Part shown: in pieces, positions 26,951 to 36,431 of the stretch
Position numbering within the stretch: position 1 is the stretch's first letter
Layout of the letters: each line of letters opens with the position of its first letter
Assembly (NCBI RefSeq): GCF_013378055.1
Contig: NZ_CP051130.1
Location: 806,001 to 870,000, forward strand
DNA from: Parasphingopyxis sp. CP4
GTDB lineage: Bacteria; Pseudomonadota; Alphaproteobacteria; Sphingomonadales; Sphingomonadaceae
Direction: 5' to 3'
DNA length: 64,000 nucleotides
The notes under the pieces: generated by a model
Databases searched by the model: none
Told to the model about the DNA's origin: nothing
Seen by the model: the letters and a program-made list of their open reading frames with translations, nothing else
Made by a program: the position numbers and the translations under genes

Positions 26951-28194
26951 AACCGATTGGACCGATACCTATGGCCTTTGCGGACCAGCACGGGGAGCTG
27001 ACGATCGGCGGGCTATCCGTATCAGAGCTGGCGTCCAGCGCGGGGCAAACACCCTATTATGCCTATGATCTCGATCTCATCAGTGCGCAGGTTGAACGTT
27101 TCCGAAAGGCGATACCGGGCGAAGTTCATCTTCATTATGCGGTAAAGGCTAACCCGCATCCCGCTGTAATCCAACATCTAATGGAGCTCACTGACGGGTT
27201 GGACATGGCGTCGGGCGGCGAACTTGAGCGGGTGAGAGACTGTGGTGCTGATATGGCGCATGTCAGCTTTGCTGGGCCTGGTAAACGCGATCCGGAGCTG
27301 GAACTGGCCATTTCGCTGGGTGCAACGCTCAATCTGGAGTCCGAAAACGAGGCCAAGCGGGCGCTTGCGGCCGGCCAACGCCTTGGCATCACGCCGCGCC
27401 TTGCCGTGCGGGTGAATCCGGATTTTGAGCTAAAAGGCTCTGGGATGAGCATGGGGGGCGGCGCGAAACCCTTTGGTGTGGATCAGGATCGGGTTCCAGC
27501 GTTGGTGAAAGATATCATCTCTCAAGGCGCAGATTGGCGAGGGTTTCACATCTATTCCGGTTCACAATCTCTGGATGTCGATGCGATTGCAAATAGCCAA
27601 GAAGCCAGTATCGCTCTGGCAGCTGAACTTGCCCAAGCGATTGGAGAGCCACCCAAAACCGTGAATTTGGGAGGTGGCTTTGGAATTCCTTACACCGCCA
27701 ATGACACGCCCCTCGATGTCGAATCACTCGGAAAACGCCTTGAAACAGCGCTGAGCGGCCGCAAGCCAATTTTGGCCGATACCCAGTTTATGATTGAACT
27801 TGGTCGCTGGCTGGTGGGTGAAGCAGGAGTCTATGTTGCACAAATTCTCGATCGCAAACTGAGCAAGGACGAGCTTTTTCTCGTTACAGACGGTGGAATG
27901 CACCATCACTTGGCCGCATCCGGCAATTTCGGAATGGTGATGAAACGGAATTATCCGGTCGCTATTGCCTCACAAATGGGCGCTGAGCACACGGAATCTG
28001 CAACAATTGTGGGGCCATTATGCACACCACTAGACCGTTTAGCCGCGGATATTGGCGTTCCGCAGGCCGAGATCGGTGACTATGTCGCGGTCTTTGCATC
28101 CGGCGCTTATGGTTTAAGCGCAAGCCCCATTAACTTCCTCAGCCATCCGCACGCCGCCGAGATAGTGGTTAAGGGCGGAAAAGTAACCATTTAG
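26947..28194 (+). CDS. PLP-dependent decarboxylase, exosortase-A-associated
   Basis: A 415-residue fold-type III (LysA/ornithine decarboxylase-like) enzyme. PLP binds Lys67 in HYAVKANPHP, and the phosphate site is GGGFGIPY. HIYSGSQ and GPLCTPLDRL mark the catalytic face. It is expected to decarboxylate a basic amino acid or a related compound; the true substrate is not known. The ATG at 26947 overlaps the ligase stop and is preferred to an ATG three codons earlier. The following 111 bases separate it from the export genes. Confidence 0.88.
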   Translation: MKPIGPIPMAFADQHGELTIGGLSVSELASSAGQTPYYAYDLDLISAQVERFRKAIPGEVHLHYAVKANPHPAVIQHLMELTDGLDMASGGELERVRDCGADMAHVSFAGPGKRDPELELAISLGATLNLESENEAKRALAAGQRLGITPRLAVRVNPDFELKGSGMSMGGGAKPFGVDQDRVPALVKDIISQGADWRGFHIYSGSQSLDVDAIANSQEASIALAAELAQAIGEPPKTVNLGGGFGIPYTANDTPLDVESLGKRLETALSGRKPILADTQFMIELGRWLVGEAGVYVAQILDRKLSKDELFLVTDGGMHHHLAASGNFGMVMKRNYPVAIASQMGAEHTESATIVGPLCTPLDRLAADIGVPQAEIGDYVAVFASGAYGLSASPINFLSHPHAAEIVVKGGKVTI

Positions 28195-28305
28195 CTCAAC
28201 AGGATTTTAACCCTTTCCGGTGCATGACGCATCGTAGAAAGGGCCGGAATTCCTGTGCGTTTGCAGCGAATGACGTCATCGGCCCAGAACTAAAAGGGCG
28301 AAGCG

Positions 28306-28944
28306 ATGCGTATCAATTCCTCGAAAATGGCTTTCTGGCTGGGTGTTTCGGCAGTTGCACTTAGCGGTTGTGCTGGCGGTTCCGGGCAGCAGTTGCCGCC
28401 CGCTTCATTTGTCAGTTCGACACAAGGACCTGGCGAACAATATATTATCGGGCCGCTTGATTCCCTGACAATCTTCGTTTGGCGCAACCCTGAACTCGGC
28501 GCCGAAGTGCAGGTGCGTCCTGATGGCCGCATCACCACGCCACTGATCCAGGACATGGTCGCTGTCGGAAAAACGCCGGCGATGCTCGCTGACGATATTT
28601 CGGTCATGCTTGCCGAGTACATCACCGAGCCGAGAGTTTCGGTGATCGTCAACGAATTCTCGGGAACATACGCCCAGCGGATTCGGGTCATCGGTGCCAC
28701 CGAAGAGCCTGCCTCGATCCCGTATCGCGCCAATATGACCTTACTTGACGCCATGATCGCTGTTGGCGGGCTTTCGGAATTTGCTTCCGGCAACCGTGCG
28801 CGCCTTGTGCGCCATGATCCGGTCAGCGGGCAGCAAGAGGAATATGCCCTGCGTATTTCCAGTCTTCTGCGTCGCGGCGACACGAGCGCCAATGTCGATC
28901 TGCGCCCCGGCGATGTGATCATTATCCCTGAAAGCATGTTTTGA
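28306..28944 (+). CDS. Polysaccharide export outer-membrane lipoprotein (Wza/EpsE type)
   Basis: A 212-residue lipoprotein: signal peptide with lipobox ALSGC, lipid-modified Cys22. The mature part has the poly-export domain (GPGEQYIIGPLDSLTIFVWRN) and one SLBB-like region near residues 126-170, ending VDLRPGDVIIIPE. It should form the outer-membrane export channel for the polysaccharide. It opens the second block of the plus arm; the Wzz-type gene is 46 bases downstream. Confidence 0.93.
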   Translation: MRINSSKMAFWLGVSAVALSGCAGGSGQQLPPASFVSSTQGPGEQYIIGPLDSLTIFVWRNPELGAEVQVRPDGRITTPLIQDMVAVGKTPAMLADDISVMLAEYITEPRVSVIVNEFSGTYAQRIRVIGATEEPASIPYRANMTLLDAMIAVGGLSEFASGNRARLVRHDPVSGQQEEYALRISSLLRRGDTSANVDLRPGDVIIIPESMF

Positions 28945-28990
28945 TCGAACGCGCCCCGGCCACACCATCGCGAAAGGCGACGAGCACCAC

Positions 28991-30529
28991 ATGAACGAGA
29001 TCTACGAAGAAGTCAGGATCGCACTCCACGCGATCTGGAAACAGCGCTGGCTAGCCTTGGCGGTAGCCTGGGGCGTGGCCGTGCTCGGTTGGCTCGTGAT
29101 CGCAATGATTCCGAACAGCTATACATCATCTGCGCGCATCTATGTTCATCAGGAAACCGTCCTGTCCAACCAGGTGGGTGTTACCGACCGAGAGCAGCGC
29201 GCCAATATCGAGCGCATTCGCCAGACATTGGCGTCCACTGGTAATTTCGAGCTTGTTGTCCGCCAGACCGATCTCGTGCAGCAGACGAGTTCTGATGCCG
29301 AGGTCCGGGCCCTGGCCAACCGCCTCCGTGAGAATGTCACTGTTGCTGCGCAGCAGGATCCCAATAGTTTCGGACAGCCGGGCAATATGTTCGAGATATC
29401 TGCAAGCTGGGACAGTCCGGCGCTTGCCCAGCAGATCAACCAGAAGTTGATCGATGTCTTCATCGAGGAAAACCTTGCTGGAACCCGGGCTGAAGCAACG
29501 CAATCCGTTGAATTTCTCGATCGTCAGATCGCCGAACGTGAGCGTGTGCTCCAGGAAATGGAAGAACGGCGCGCAAACTTCGAAACCCAGTTTAGCGGAA
29601 TGCTGCCGGGCACCGGCACGCTGACAGCGCGTATGAACCAAGCCCGCGGCGAAATCCGGAGTATCGAGGGCGACCTTGCTGCAGCACAAAGCTCGCTCAA
29701 CACGGTTCAGGCGCAGCTCGGTGCCACTTCTCCTACCACGAGCGTTGCAGGTGGTGGCGGCGGTGCTGGACCGGCTACGGCGCGCCTCAACGCACTTCAA
29801 GCGCAATTGGCGGATGCCCGTGGTCGCGGGTGGACGGATCAGCATCCAGACGTGATCGCGATGCAGGGACAGATCGCCCGTGCTCGCGCGCAGGCACGCG
29901 GTGAACGCGGTGGCAGTTTTGGTGGTACGGCCGCCAATCCGCTCTATACCTCGCTTCGCTCGATGTTGGCTGATCGCCAGGCCCAAGTGGCCGCTTTGAC
30001 GGCGCGGCGAGATCAGCTCCGTGCTGGCCTCGAACAAATTGAAATGCAGCGCACAACAAATCCGGGCGCTTTGGCAGAACAGCAGCAGCTGGATCGCGAC
30101 TATCTGGCGCTTCAGACGCAATATAACCAACTGGTTGCCGACCGGGAAAGCGTTCGCCTGCGCGGTGACGTTGTTACCGAGACTGACAGCAACACCTTCC
30201 GTGTGGTCGATCCGCCAAGTCTGTCATCGGCACCGGCAGCTCCTAACCGGCCTTTGCTTCTCATTTTTGTGCTGATCGCCGCAATTGCGGTTGGCCTGGG
30301 TGCTGCATTTGCCAAAGGACAGCTGACCAATACCTATTCGACGGCGCGTCGGCTCGGCAACGAAACCGGGCTGCCGGTACTGGGCGTGATCAGCGAAGTG
30401 CTCAACCCGACAGAAACCGAAGTTCGTCGCCAGAATTTGATGCGCTTTGCCGCAGCATTCGGCGCGCTTTTCGGTGTGTGCGGGATCTTGATGGTCGCCG
30501 AGTTCATTCAACGCGGCATGACGGTCTGA
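28991..30529 (+). CDS. XrtA-system chain-length determinant (Wzz-type) protein
   Basis: A 512-residue polysaccharide co-polymerase. An N-terminal membrane helix (about 19-38) is followed by a long, largely coiled-coil periplasmic part (about 50-410, for example LDRQIAERERVLQEMEERRA). Two hydrophobic segments near 417-437 and 487-507 end the protein. A Gly-rich VAGGGGGAGP spacer sits near residue 250. It sets chain length together with the tyrosine kinase encoded 13 bases downstream. Confidence 0.9.
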   Translation: MNEIYEEVRIALHAIWKQRWLALAVAWGVAVLGWLVIAMIPNSYTSSARIYVHQETVLSNQVGVTDREQRANIERIRQTLASTGNFELVVRQTDLVQQTSSDAEVRALANRLRENVTVAAQQDPNSFGQPGNMFEISASWDSPALAQQINQKLIDVFIEENLAGTRAEATQSVEFLDRQIAERERVLQEMEERRANFETQFSGMLPGTGTLTARMNQARGEIRSIEGDLAAAQSSLNTVQAQLGATSPTTSVAGGGGGAGPATARLNALQAQLADARGRGWTDQHPDVIAMQGQIARARAQARGERGGSFGGTAANPLYTSLRSMLADRQAQVAALTARRDQLRAGLEQIEMQRTTNPGALAEQQQLDRDYLALQTQYNQLVADRESVRLRGDVVTETDSNTFRVVDPPSLSSAPAAPNRPLLLIFVLIAAIAVGLGAAFAKGQLTNTYSTARRLGNETGLPVLGVISEVLNPTETEVRRQNLMRFAAAFGALFGVCGILMVAEFIQRGMTV

Positions 30530-30542
30530 GGGGATTGAGACG

Positions 30543-31448
30543 ATGAACAAGCATAGCTCCTTCCACTCTTCCGGCTCATTGCTGGAACGCGCTTCTGAGA
30601 AGTTCGACTTTGCCGCCGCATTGCGTGGTGCAGCAGACGAATTTCCTGTGATTGACAAAGAGCGTCAAACAACTGCTCAGGAACCAATTGCACGAACCGC
30701 GCCGCCGCAAAACAATGGCAAGGCCTTTCAGGTTGATCGTGTCGCATTGGCGGAATCTGGCTTTATTTTACCAGATCAACGTCCGGGCCCGCTTGCCGAA
30801 GAGTTTCGGATCGTTAAGCGCCAGCTCCTTTTGCGCGCCGCAGGGGAAGGCGGTCCGCACATTGATAATGGACGTATGATACTGGTCTGCTCGGCAAAAC
30901 CGGACGAGGGGAAAACCTTTTGTTCGATAAACCTAGCCCTCTCCATGGCCCGTGAACGTGATCTCGATATCGTCCTCGCGGATACGGACCTGAACAATCC
31001 AGAGATCGCATCACTCATGGGTCTCGAAGATGGTCCGGGTTTTATCGATGCGATCGCGGACCCCACCATATCCATCGAATCCTGCCTTGTGCGCACCGAC
31101 ATTCCAAATCTGTCGATCTTGCGTTCCGGCCGCCGTACCGACGACGCAACGGAGTTGCTGGCATCGCAGCAAACCCGCAATGTCGTGCAGGCGCTGCTGG
31201 CGCAGCACCCCGCCCGGATTGCAGTATTCGATTCACCGCCGGCCCTGTCGGCGTCACCGGCATCTGTCCTGGCAATGCATGCCGGTCAGACCGTGATGGT
31301 CGTCAAAGCTGATGCCACCAGCGAAGCCGAACTGCGTGAAGCGCTCGGTCTGCTCGATGGATGCGAGCATATTCAGCTGCTCCTGAACGGAGCCACCTAC
31401 ACCCCTAACGGCAAGCGTTTCAGCAATTACTACGGATATGGGGAATAG
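30543..31448 (+). CDS. XrtA-associated tyrosine autokinase
   Basis: A 301-residue cytoplasmic BY-kinase. The Walker A region is SAKPDEGKTF at 117-126, with Lys124, and Walker A' is DTDL at 147-150. A tyrosine cluster at the C-terminus (SNYYGYGE) offers autophosphorylation sites. The kinase is separate from its Wzz-type activator, which precedes it, as in firmicute CapA/CapB and other XrtA loci. The beta-barrel gene starts 2 bases after its stop. Confidence 0.9.
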   Translation: MNKHSSFHSSGSLLERASEKFDFAAALRGAADEFPVIDKERQTTAQEPIARTAPPQNNGKAFQVDRVALAESGFILPDQRPGPLAEEFRIVKRQLLLRAAGEGGPHIDNGRMILVCSAKPDEGKTFCSINLALSMARERDLDIVLADTDLNNPEIASLMGLEDGPGFIDAIADPTISIESCLVRTDIPNLSILRSGRRTDDATELLASQQTRNVVQALLAQHPARIAVFDSPPALSASPASVLAMHAGQTVMVVKADATSEAELREALGLLDGCEHIQLLLNGATYTPNGKRFSNYYGYGE

Positions 31449-31450
31449 AC

Positions 31451-33082
31451 ATGACTTTCCTGTCTCATAAGGCTCAGTTCGCAAGCCTAGCGGCGGTTGC
31501 CGCCGGCATTGCGCTTGCCGTGCCGGGTGTCGCTGAAGCGCGAACCGAAATTTCGCCCTATATTGAAGTCCAACAGGTGCTCGACTTTGATTTGAGCGAT
31601 AATGATGCATTTGGCGACGATGTCGTTACCTATACCAGCGTTGCGGCAGGCGTAGACGCATCGATCGTCACCAATCGGATCGCTTTGGGCGCAAGCTATC
31701 GTTACGAGCGCCGCATCTCCTGGGATGACAATATTGCCGATGATGACATTCACAGTGGTGTCGTTCGCGCAGCTGCAACGATTACGCGCGGACTGAGCTT
31801 GGAAGCCGGTGCATTGGCTGCCCGGGCACGCACGGAAATTGGTGGTGACTCATTGACGTCACTTACCGGCGACAATGACAACAGCACCCAAGTTTACTCG
31901 CTTTATGCTGGACCGAGTTACAGCACGCGAACTGGACCATTGGATATCGCAGCCGGTTATCGCATCGCCTATAACCATGTCGAAGACAATTTCGCTGCGA
32001 ATACCGATCCAACGCAGCCGGCCGTCGATTATGTCGACCACAGCACCTATCATCAGGCCTATGCGAACGTTGGCAGCGCTCCGGGCGCCATGCTGCCCTT
32101 TGGCTGGGTCGTATCCGGCGGTTGGGAACGGGAAGATGCAAGCCAGCTCGATCAGCAATATGAAGCCTATTATGGCCGGTTAGACATCACGGTTCCGGTC
32201 ACGCCCACGCTCGCGCTCCTGGCCGGCGTTGGTTACGAAAGTATCGAGATCAGCCAGCGCGACGTTTTGGTCGACGCGAACGGCCAGCCAATTCTCGACA
32301 ATAACGGCCGGTTCCAGAGCGATCTGAACGCGCCACGGCTCCTCGCCTATGATGTGGATGAGGTGATCTACGATGCCGGTATCCTTTGGCGTCCCAGTCG
32401 CCGCCTCGAACTCTCGGCGCGGGTTGGTCATCGCTACGACACGACCATCTACAATGGCTATCTGACCTATCAAACGAGCACATCAAGCGCGCTGACGGCG
32501 TCGGTTTACAACAATATCAGCAGCTTTGGCCGGGGAACGACCAACACCCTCGCTGGCTTGCCGACCAATTTCACGCTCGGCGTGAATGGCTTTAGCCAGT
32601 TCAATGGCTGTGCATTCGGCGATGAAGGCGACGCTGGTGGGTGTTTCGACAACAACTTCCAGTCGCTTAACGCTTCCAACTTCCGCAGCCGCGGCGGCAG
32701 TCTTGTCTGGTCGGGCGGGCGCGGACCGTGGAGCTATGGCGTTGGTGCCGGCTATCAGAACCGCCGCTATTTTGCGCCGACGAACAATGCGACATTCTCG
32801 CTTGATCGCGTCACGGACGAGGCATACGCGCTCCAGGCCAATCTTGGATACACACTTTCGCCCAATTCGCAGCTCAGCGGTAACCTGTATGCGACCTGGT
32901 TCGAAACCGGAATTCCGGGCGAATCCGACGTATTCAGCACGGGCGGTTCAGCGACCTATAGCGTCGGCCTCTATCGCGGTCTCAGCGCACAGGCATCTGC
33001 CGGCATCTTTGCAAATGATGTCGAGGGTGAAGAAACGGATTGGCTGGCATCGATGCTGCTCGGCCTCAGATATGGATTTTAG
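31451..33082 (+). CDS. XrtA/PEP-CTERM-associated outer-membrane beta-barrel protein
   Basis: A 543-residue protein with a signal peptide (cleavage near AEA-R, residue 30). Repeated amphipathic strands rich in Tyr, Gly and Ser follow, and the C-terminus LLGLRYGF ends in the phenylalanine recognised by BAM. It matches the PEP-CTERM-system outer-membrane family. A role in polysaccharide passage or anchoring is inferred from position in the locus. Confidence 0.85.
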   Translation: MTFLSHKAQFASLAAVAAGIALAVPGVAEARTEISPYIEVQQVLDFDLSDNDAFGDDVVTYTSVAAGVDASIVTNRIALGASYRYERRISWDDNIADDDIHSGVVRAAATITRGLSLEAGALAARARTEIGGDSLTSLTGDNDNSTQVYSLYAGPSYSTRTGPLDIAAGYRIAYNHVEDNFAANTDPTQPAVDYVDHSTYHQAYANVGSAPGAMLPFGWVVSGGWEREDASQLDQQYEAYYGRLDITVPVTPTLALLAGVGYESIEISQRDVLVDANGQPILDNNGRFQSDLNAPRLLAYDVDEVIYDAGILWRPSRRLELSARVGHRYDTTIYNGYLTYQTSTSSALTASVYNNISSFGRGTTNTLAGLPTNFTLGVNGFSQFNGCAFGDEGDAGGCFDNNFQSLNASNFRSRGGSLVWSGGRGPWSYGVGAGYQNRRYFAPTNNATFSLDRVTDEAYALQANLGYTLSPNSQLSGNLYATWFETGIPGESDVFSTGGSATYSVGLYRGLSAQASAGIFANDVEGEETDWLASMLLGLRYGF

Positions 33083-33114
33083 TGGGGCGCGGAAACGCGT
33101 TTTGGGGAAAAATT

Positions 33115-34494
33115 ATGTACAGTGAACATTATGGCCTGACCGGAAATCCGTTCCAATTGACTCCGGATCCGCGTTTCTGGTTCGAGAGTGAGACCCACAA
33201 GAAAGCCATGGCCTATCTCGGTTACGGGCTTGCCCAGGGTGAGGGCTTTATCGTCATCACTGGCGATATCGGCGCTGGCAAGACGACGCTGGTCGGCCAT
33301 CTGATGGCGACAATCGATACGTCACGCCTGACAGCGGTACAGATCGTCTCAACCCAGGTCGAAGGCGAAGACATGCTGCGCCTTGTCGCCCAACAACTGG
33401 GCATGGAATCGCATGGTTTGGCGAAGGCAGAACTGCTCGATCGCATTGAGCGTTTCCTTCATGGCCAGGCCCGCGAAGGCAAACGCACCTTGCTGGTCGT
33501 TGATGAAGCGCAAAATCTGCCGGTATCGGCGCTCGAAGAATTGCGCATGCTGTCAAATTTCCAGGCTGCAGGCCGCGCATTGCTGCAGATATTCCTGCTC
33601 GGCCAGCCTGAGTTTCGCGATCGCGTGCGCACGGCACCCAATCTCGAACAGCTGCGCCAGCGCGTCATTGCCACCCATCATCTTGATCCGATGCAGGCCA
33701 ATGAAATCGAGCCCTATATCACGCATCGCCTAACGGTCGCCGGTTGGGATGGTCGTCCGCATTTTGGTGCAGACGCCTATAACGCACTCTATGCTGCTAC
33801 TGATGGCGTGCCTCGTCGACTGAATACGCTCATGGCGCGGGTACTCCTGTTCGGTGCTGTCGAAGATCTCGATATGATCACTGGCGATGCCGTAAATGCG
33901 GTTCTCGCAGATCTTGCCGAAGAAGAGCCGGGTCGAGCCAAGCCAATGGTCGATGATGCTGCACTCGAAACAGTGACGGAGCACGCTGAAGTCGATGTGT
34001 CCGAAGAGCTGGAGTCGATTGAGGCGGTGCCGGTCGCAGCGCCAGATTTAGATCCGGTTGAGCAGCATGATGATGTCTTTGCGTCGCTCGCTAGCATCGA
34101 CACTGGTCACACCAGCGACGAACAGGGTGATCTGCCACCGCTAGAAAATGCCGATGCGGACGATCGCTTGGACGATGATGAAGATGTCGCTTTCGATCTG
34201 CCTGAACCTCTTGTCGCTGATCCAGCAAGTGATGATCTGGTCGCGGTCGAGGAAACTGGTGAAATCAACCATGCCGATGCATGGGAAGAGTCAGAAGCAA
34301 CCGACGAGCCAGCGTTCGAGCCCGTCATCGTTTCAGATCCAGAACCAGCTCATGACCAGCGTATTGCAGCCCTGGAGGCACGGATTGATGAACAGGATGC
34401 GGCATTGCGCCGTGTATTGAACTTGCTCGTCCAATGGGTCGAGGAAGATACGCCGCAGCCGAATTTTGATGTCGTGCGCGGCGACGCCGCCTAA
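33115..34494 (+). CDS. XrtA/PEP-CTERM-associated AAA ATPase with acidic tail
   Basis: A 459-residue protein. Residues 1-268 form an ExeA/GspA-like ATPase beginning MYSEHYGLTGNPFQLTPDPRF, with Walker A GDIGAGKT at 50-57 and Walker B VVDEAQ (Asp130, Glu131). Residues about 270-412 are a highly acidic, low-complexity segment, followed by a short coiled coil (RIAALEARIDEQDAALRRVL). The start at 33115 follows GGGGAAAA. It may drive assembly of the export apparatus; the tail function is unknown. Confidence 0.88.
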   Translation: MYSEHYGLTGNPFQLTPDPRFWFESETHKKAMAYLGYGLAQGEGFIVITGDIGAGKTTLVGHLMATIDTSRLTAVQIVSTQVEGEDMLRLVAQQLGMESHGLAKAELLDRIERFLHGQAREGKRTLLVVDEAQNLPVSALEELRMLSNFQAAGRALLQIFLLGQPEFRDRVRTAPNLEQLRQRVIATHHLDPMQANEIEPYITHRLTVAGWDGRPHFGADAYNALYAATDGVPRRLNTLMARVLLFGAVEDLDMITGDAVNAVLADLAEEEPGRAKPMVDDAALETVTEHAEVDVSEELESIEAVPVAAPDLDPVEQHDDVFASLASIDTGHTSDEQGDLPPLENADADDRLDDDEDVAFDLPEPLVADPASDDLVAVEETGEINHADAWEESEATDEPAFEPVIVSDPEPAHDQRIAALEARIDEQDAALRRVLNLLVQWVEEDTPQPNFDVVRGDAA

Positions 34495-34521
34495 TACGAG
34501 GCGAGGAGGAAATGCCCGACC

Positions 34522-35367
34522 ATGCTGAATGCGCTTTCGGTCGATATCGAAGACTGGTTCCAGGTCGGCGCGTTTGAATCCGTCATCGCGCGCGATGATT
34601 GGGACGATCTTGCCCATCGCGTAGAAGATAACAGCATTGCGGTACTCGATCTTTTTGAGCGGGCAGGGGTCAAAGGTACGTTCTTCACACTGGGCTGGGT
34701 CGCAAAGCGCTACCCCAGTTTAATCCGCCGCATTGCTGATGCTGGTCATGAGATTGCAAGCCATGGTTGGGATCATCAACGCGTATTCACCCTGCAACCC
34801 GAGGAATTTCGCGCGGATCTCCGTAAAGCGCAAAAAGTGCTCGAAGACGCGTCAGGCCAAAAACTGAGCGGCTATCGCGCGCCGAGTTTCTCGATCGATG
34901 CACGCACCCCTTGGGCACATCAAATTCTTGCCGATGAGGGCTATCACTATTCTTCGAGCGTAGCGCCAGTCATCCATGATCATTATGGCTGGCCCGAGGC
35001 ACCGCGATTCGCCTTCAATCCGCTCAAAGATGATGATTTTCTTGAAGTGCCGGTAACCACGGCGCGCCTTGGAGGTCGTACAATTGCCGCTGGCGGAGGT
35101 GGGTTTTTTCGCCTGCTTCCCTATCGATTTTCTCGCTGGGCTATCGGCCAAGTGAACGGTGAAAACCAACGTCCGGCAATCTTCTATTTCCACCCGTGGG
35201 AGATCGACCCGGAACAGCCACGAGTTGAGAATGCTCCCCTGCGGTCAAAGGTTCGTCACTACAGCCGATTGTCGGCGATGGAAGGCAAACTCGAGCGCCT
35301 GCTGGGCGACTTTCAATGGGGCCGGGTCGACAGGGTCGTCGAGATGCAGCGGGAGCTGAGCCAATGA
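34522..35367 (+). CDS. XrtA-system polysaccharide deacetylase
   Basis: A 281-residue NodB-domain (CE4) protein of the XrtA type with the C-terminal DUF3473 part. The catalytic Asp-Glu-Asp region is VDIEDWFQ near residue 8, and the metal site is HEIASHGWDH. The segment FYFHPWEID marks the C-terminal extension. It probably removes N-acetyl groups from the exopolysaccharide. No signal peptide is seen. Its stop overlaps the start of the FemAB gene (ATGA). Confidence 0.9.
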   Translation: MLNALSVDIEDWFQVGAFESVIARDDWDDLAHRVEDNSIAVLDLFERAGVKGTFFTLGWVAKRYPSLIRRIADAGHEIASHGWDHQRVFTLQPEEFRADLRKAQKVLEDASGQKLSGYRAPSFSIDARTPWAHQILADEGYHYSSSVAPVIHDHYGWPEAPRFAFNPLKDDDFLEVPVTTARLGGRTIAAGGGGFFRLLPYRFSRWAIGQVNGENQRPAIFYFHPWEIDPEQPRVENAPLRSKVRHYSRLSAMEGKLERLLGDFQWGRVDRVVEMQRELSQ

Positions 35368-36431
35368 ATGCGCCTGCGTCACAGTTAAGCGCGCGTGTGC
35401 GACTGGCGGACCTGAGTGATCCGGGCGAATGCGCGCGGATTGTGTCATTTGTTCGGGCCACCGACGGCGCAACCCCGTTTCATCTTCCGCAATGGATCAC
35501 GGCCATGGAAACTGGATGTGGCCAAACCGCGCACATGCTGGTCGCGGAACGCGGCAATGCGATCGTTGGAGTTCTCCCAGCGAATGTGGTGCATTCTCCG
35601 CTTGTGGGTCGCGCGTTGGTCTCGAGCGGATTTGCAGTCGGGGGTGGAATCCTGGCAGATGATCCGGCGGTGATCTCTGATCTGGCGAACAACAGCTGGG
35701 CATTAGCGGAACGATTGAGCTGCCCAGAAGTTGAACTTCGCGGTGGGCCGGTGCCCGAAGGCTGGGACGCGCGATCAGGCCTTTATGCCAATTTCTCTCG
35801 CGAACTTGCCGAAGATGCGGAAGCCGATCTTCTCTCGGTGAATCGCAAACACCGTGCTGAAATCCGAAAAAGCTTCAAAAATGATCTCAGCTATTCGGTA
35901 GGCAATGGACGTGCCGAGCGCGACCAGCATTACGCGATCTACGCAACCAGCGTCCGAAACCTGGGTACACCGGTATTCCCGCGATCCATGTTTGACGCCG
36001 TACTCGACAATTTCGGTGATGATGCCGATATCATGGTCGTCCATCACGATGGCCAACCCATCAGTGCGGTTCTGACGCTCTATTTCGAAGGGCGCGCCAT
36101 GGTCTATTGGGGTGGCGGCACGATGCAGGCGAGAGCTCTCAGAGCTAATGATTTCCTGTACATCACTATGATGAACCATGCGCGAGAGCGAGGTTGCACA
36201 GTCTTTGATTTCGGTCGTTCCAAGAGGAATACGGGGCCCTACAAATGGAAGAAGAATTGGGGCTTTGAACCAGAGCCGATGGTCTATGCCAGTCGACTAG
36301 TCGATGGCATGGCACCACGGGAAATGAATCCGAACAGCCCGAAATATCGGCTGCAGGTGGCGCTTTGGAAGAAACTACCCTTGCCGATCGCTAACAGGGT
36401 CGGTCCCTGGATCGCCAAAGGCCTCGGATAA
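35364..36431 (+). CDS. FemAB-family protein of the XrtA system
   Basis: A 355-residue GNAT-fold FemAB-like protein. Typical landmarks are RKHRAEIRKSFKNDL, YWGGGTMQARALRAND and FDFGRSKRNTGPYKWKKNWGF. FemAB enzymes transfer amino acids from aminoacyl-tRNA; XrtA members are of unproven substrate. It starts inside the deacetylase stop codon and its stop overlaps the next glycosyltransferase (TAATG). Confidence 0.88.
   Translation: MNAPASQLSARVRLADLSDPGECARIVSFVRATDGATPFHLPQWITAMETGCGQTAHMLVAERGNAIVGVLPANVVHSPLVGRALVSSGFAVGGGILADDPAVISDLANNSWALAERLSCPEVELRGGPVPEGWDARSGLYANFSRELAEDAEADLLSVNRKHRAEIRKSFKNDLSYSVGNGRAERDQHYAIYATSVRNLGTPVFPRSMFDAVLDNFGDDADIMVVHHDGQPISAVLTLYFEGRAMVYWGGGTMQARALRANDFLYITMMNHARERGCTVFDFGRSKRNTGPYKWKKNWGFEPEPMVYASRLVDGMAPREMNPNSPKYRLQVALWKKLPLPIANRVGPWIAKGLG

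Noticed and set aside
28270-28279. Perfect 10-base palindrome ATGACGTCAT before the export lipoprotein gene
   Set aside because: Palindromes of this length are expected dozens of times in 64 kb by chance; no second copy was noticed.
29126-30130. A 334-codon open frame on the minus strand opposite the Wzz-type gene
   Set aside because: It has no family motif or ribosome site and mirrors a strongly coding plus-strand gene; a shadow of codon bias.
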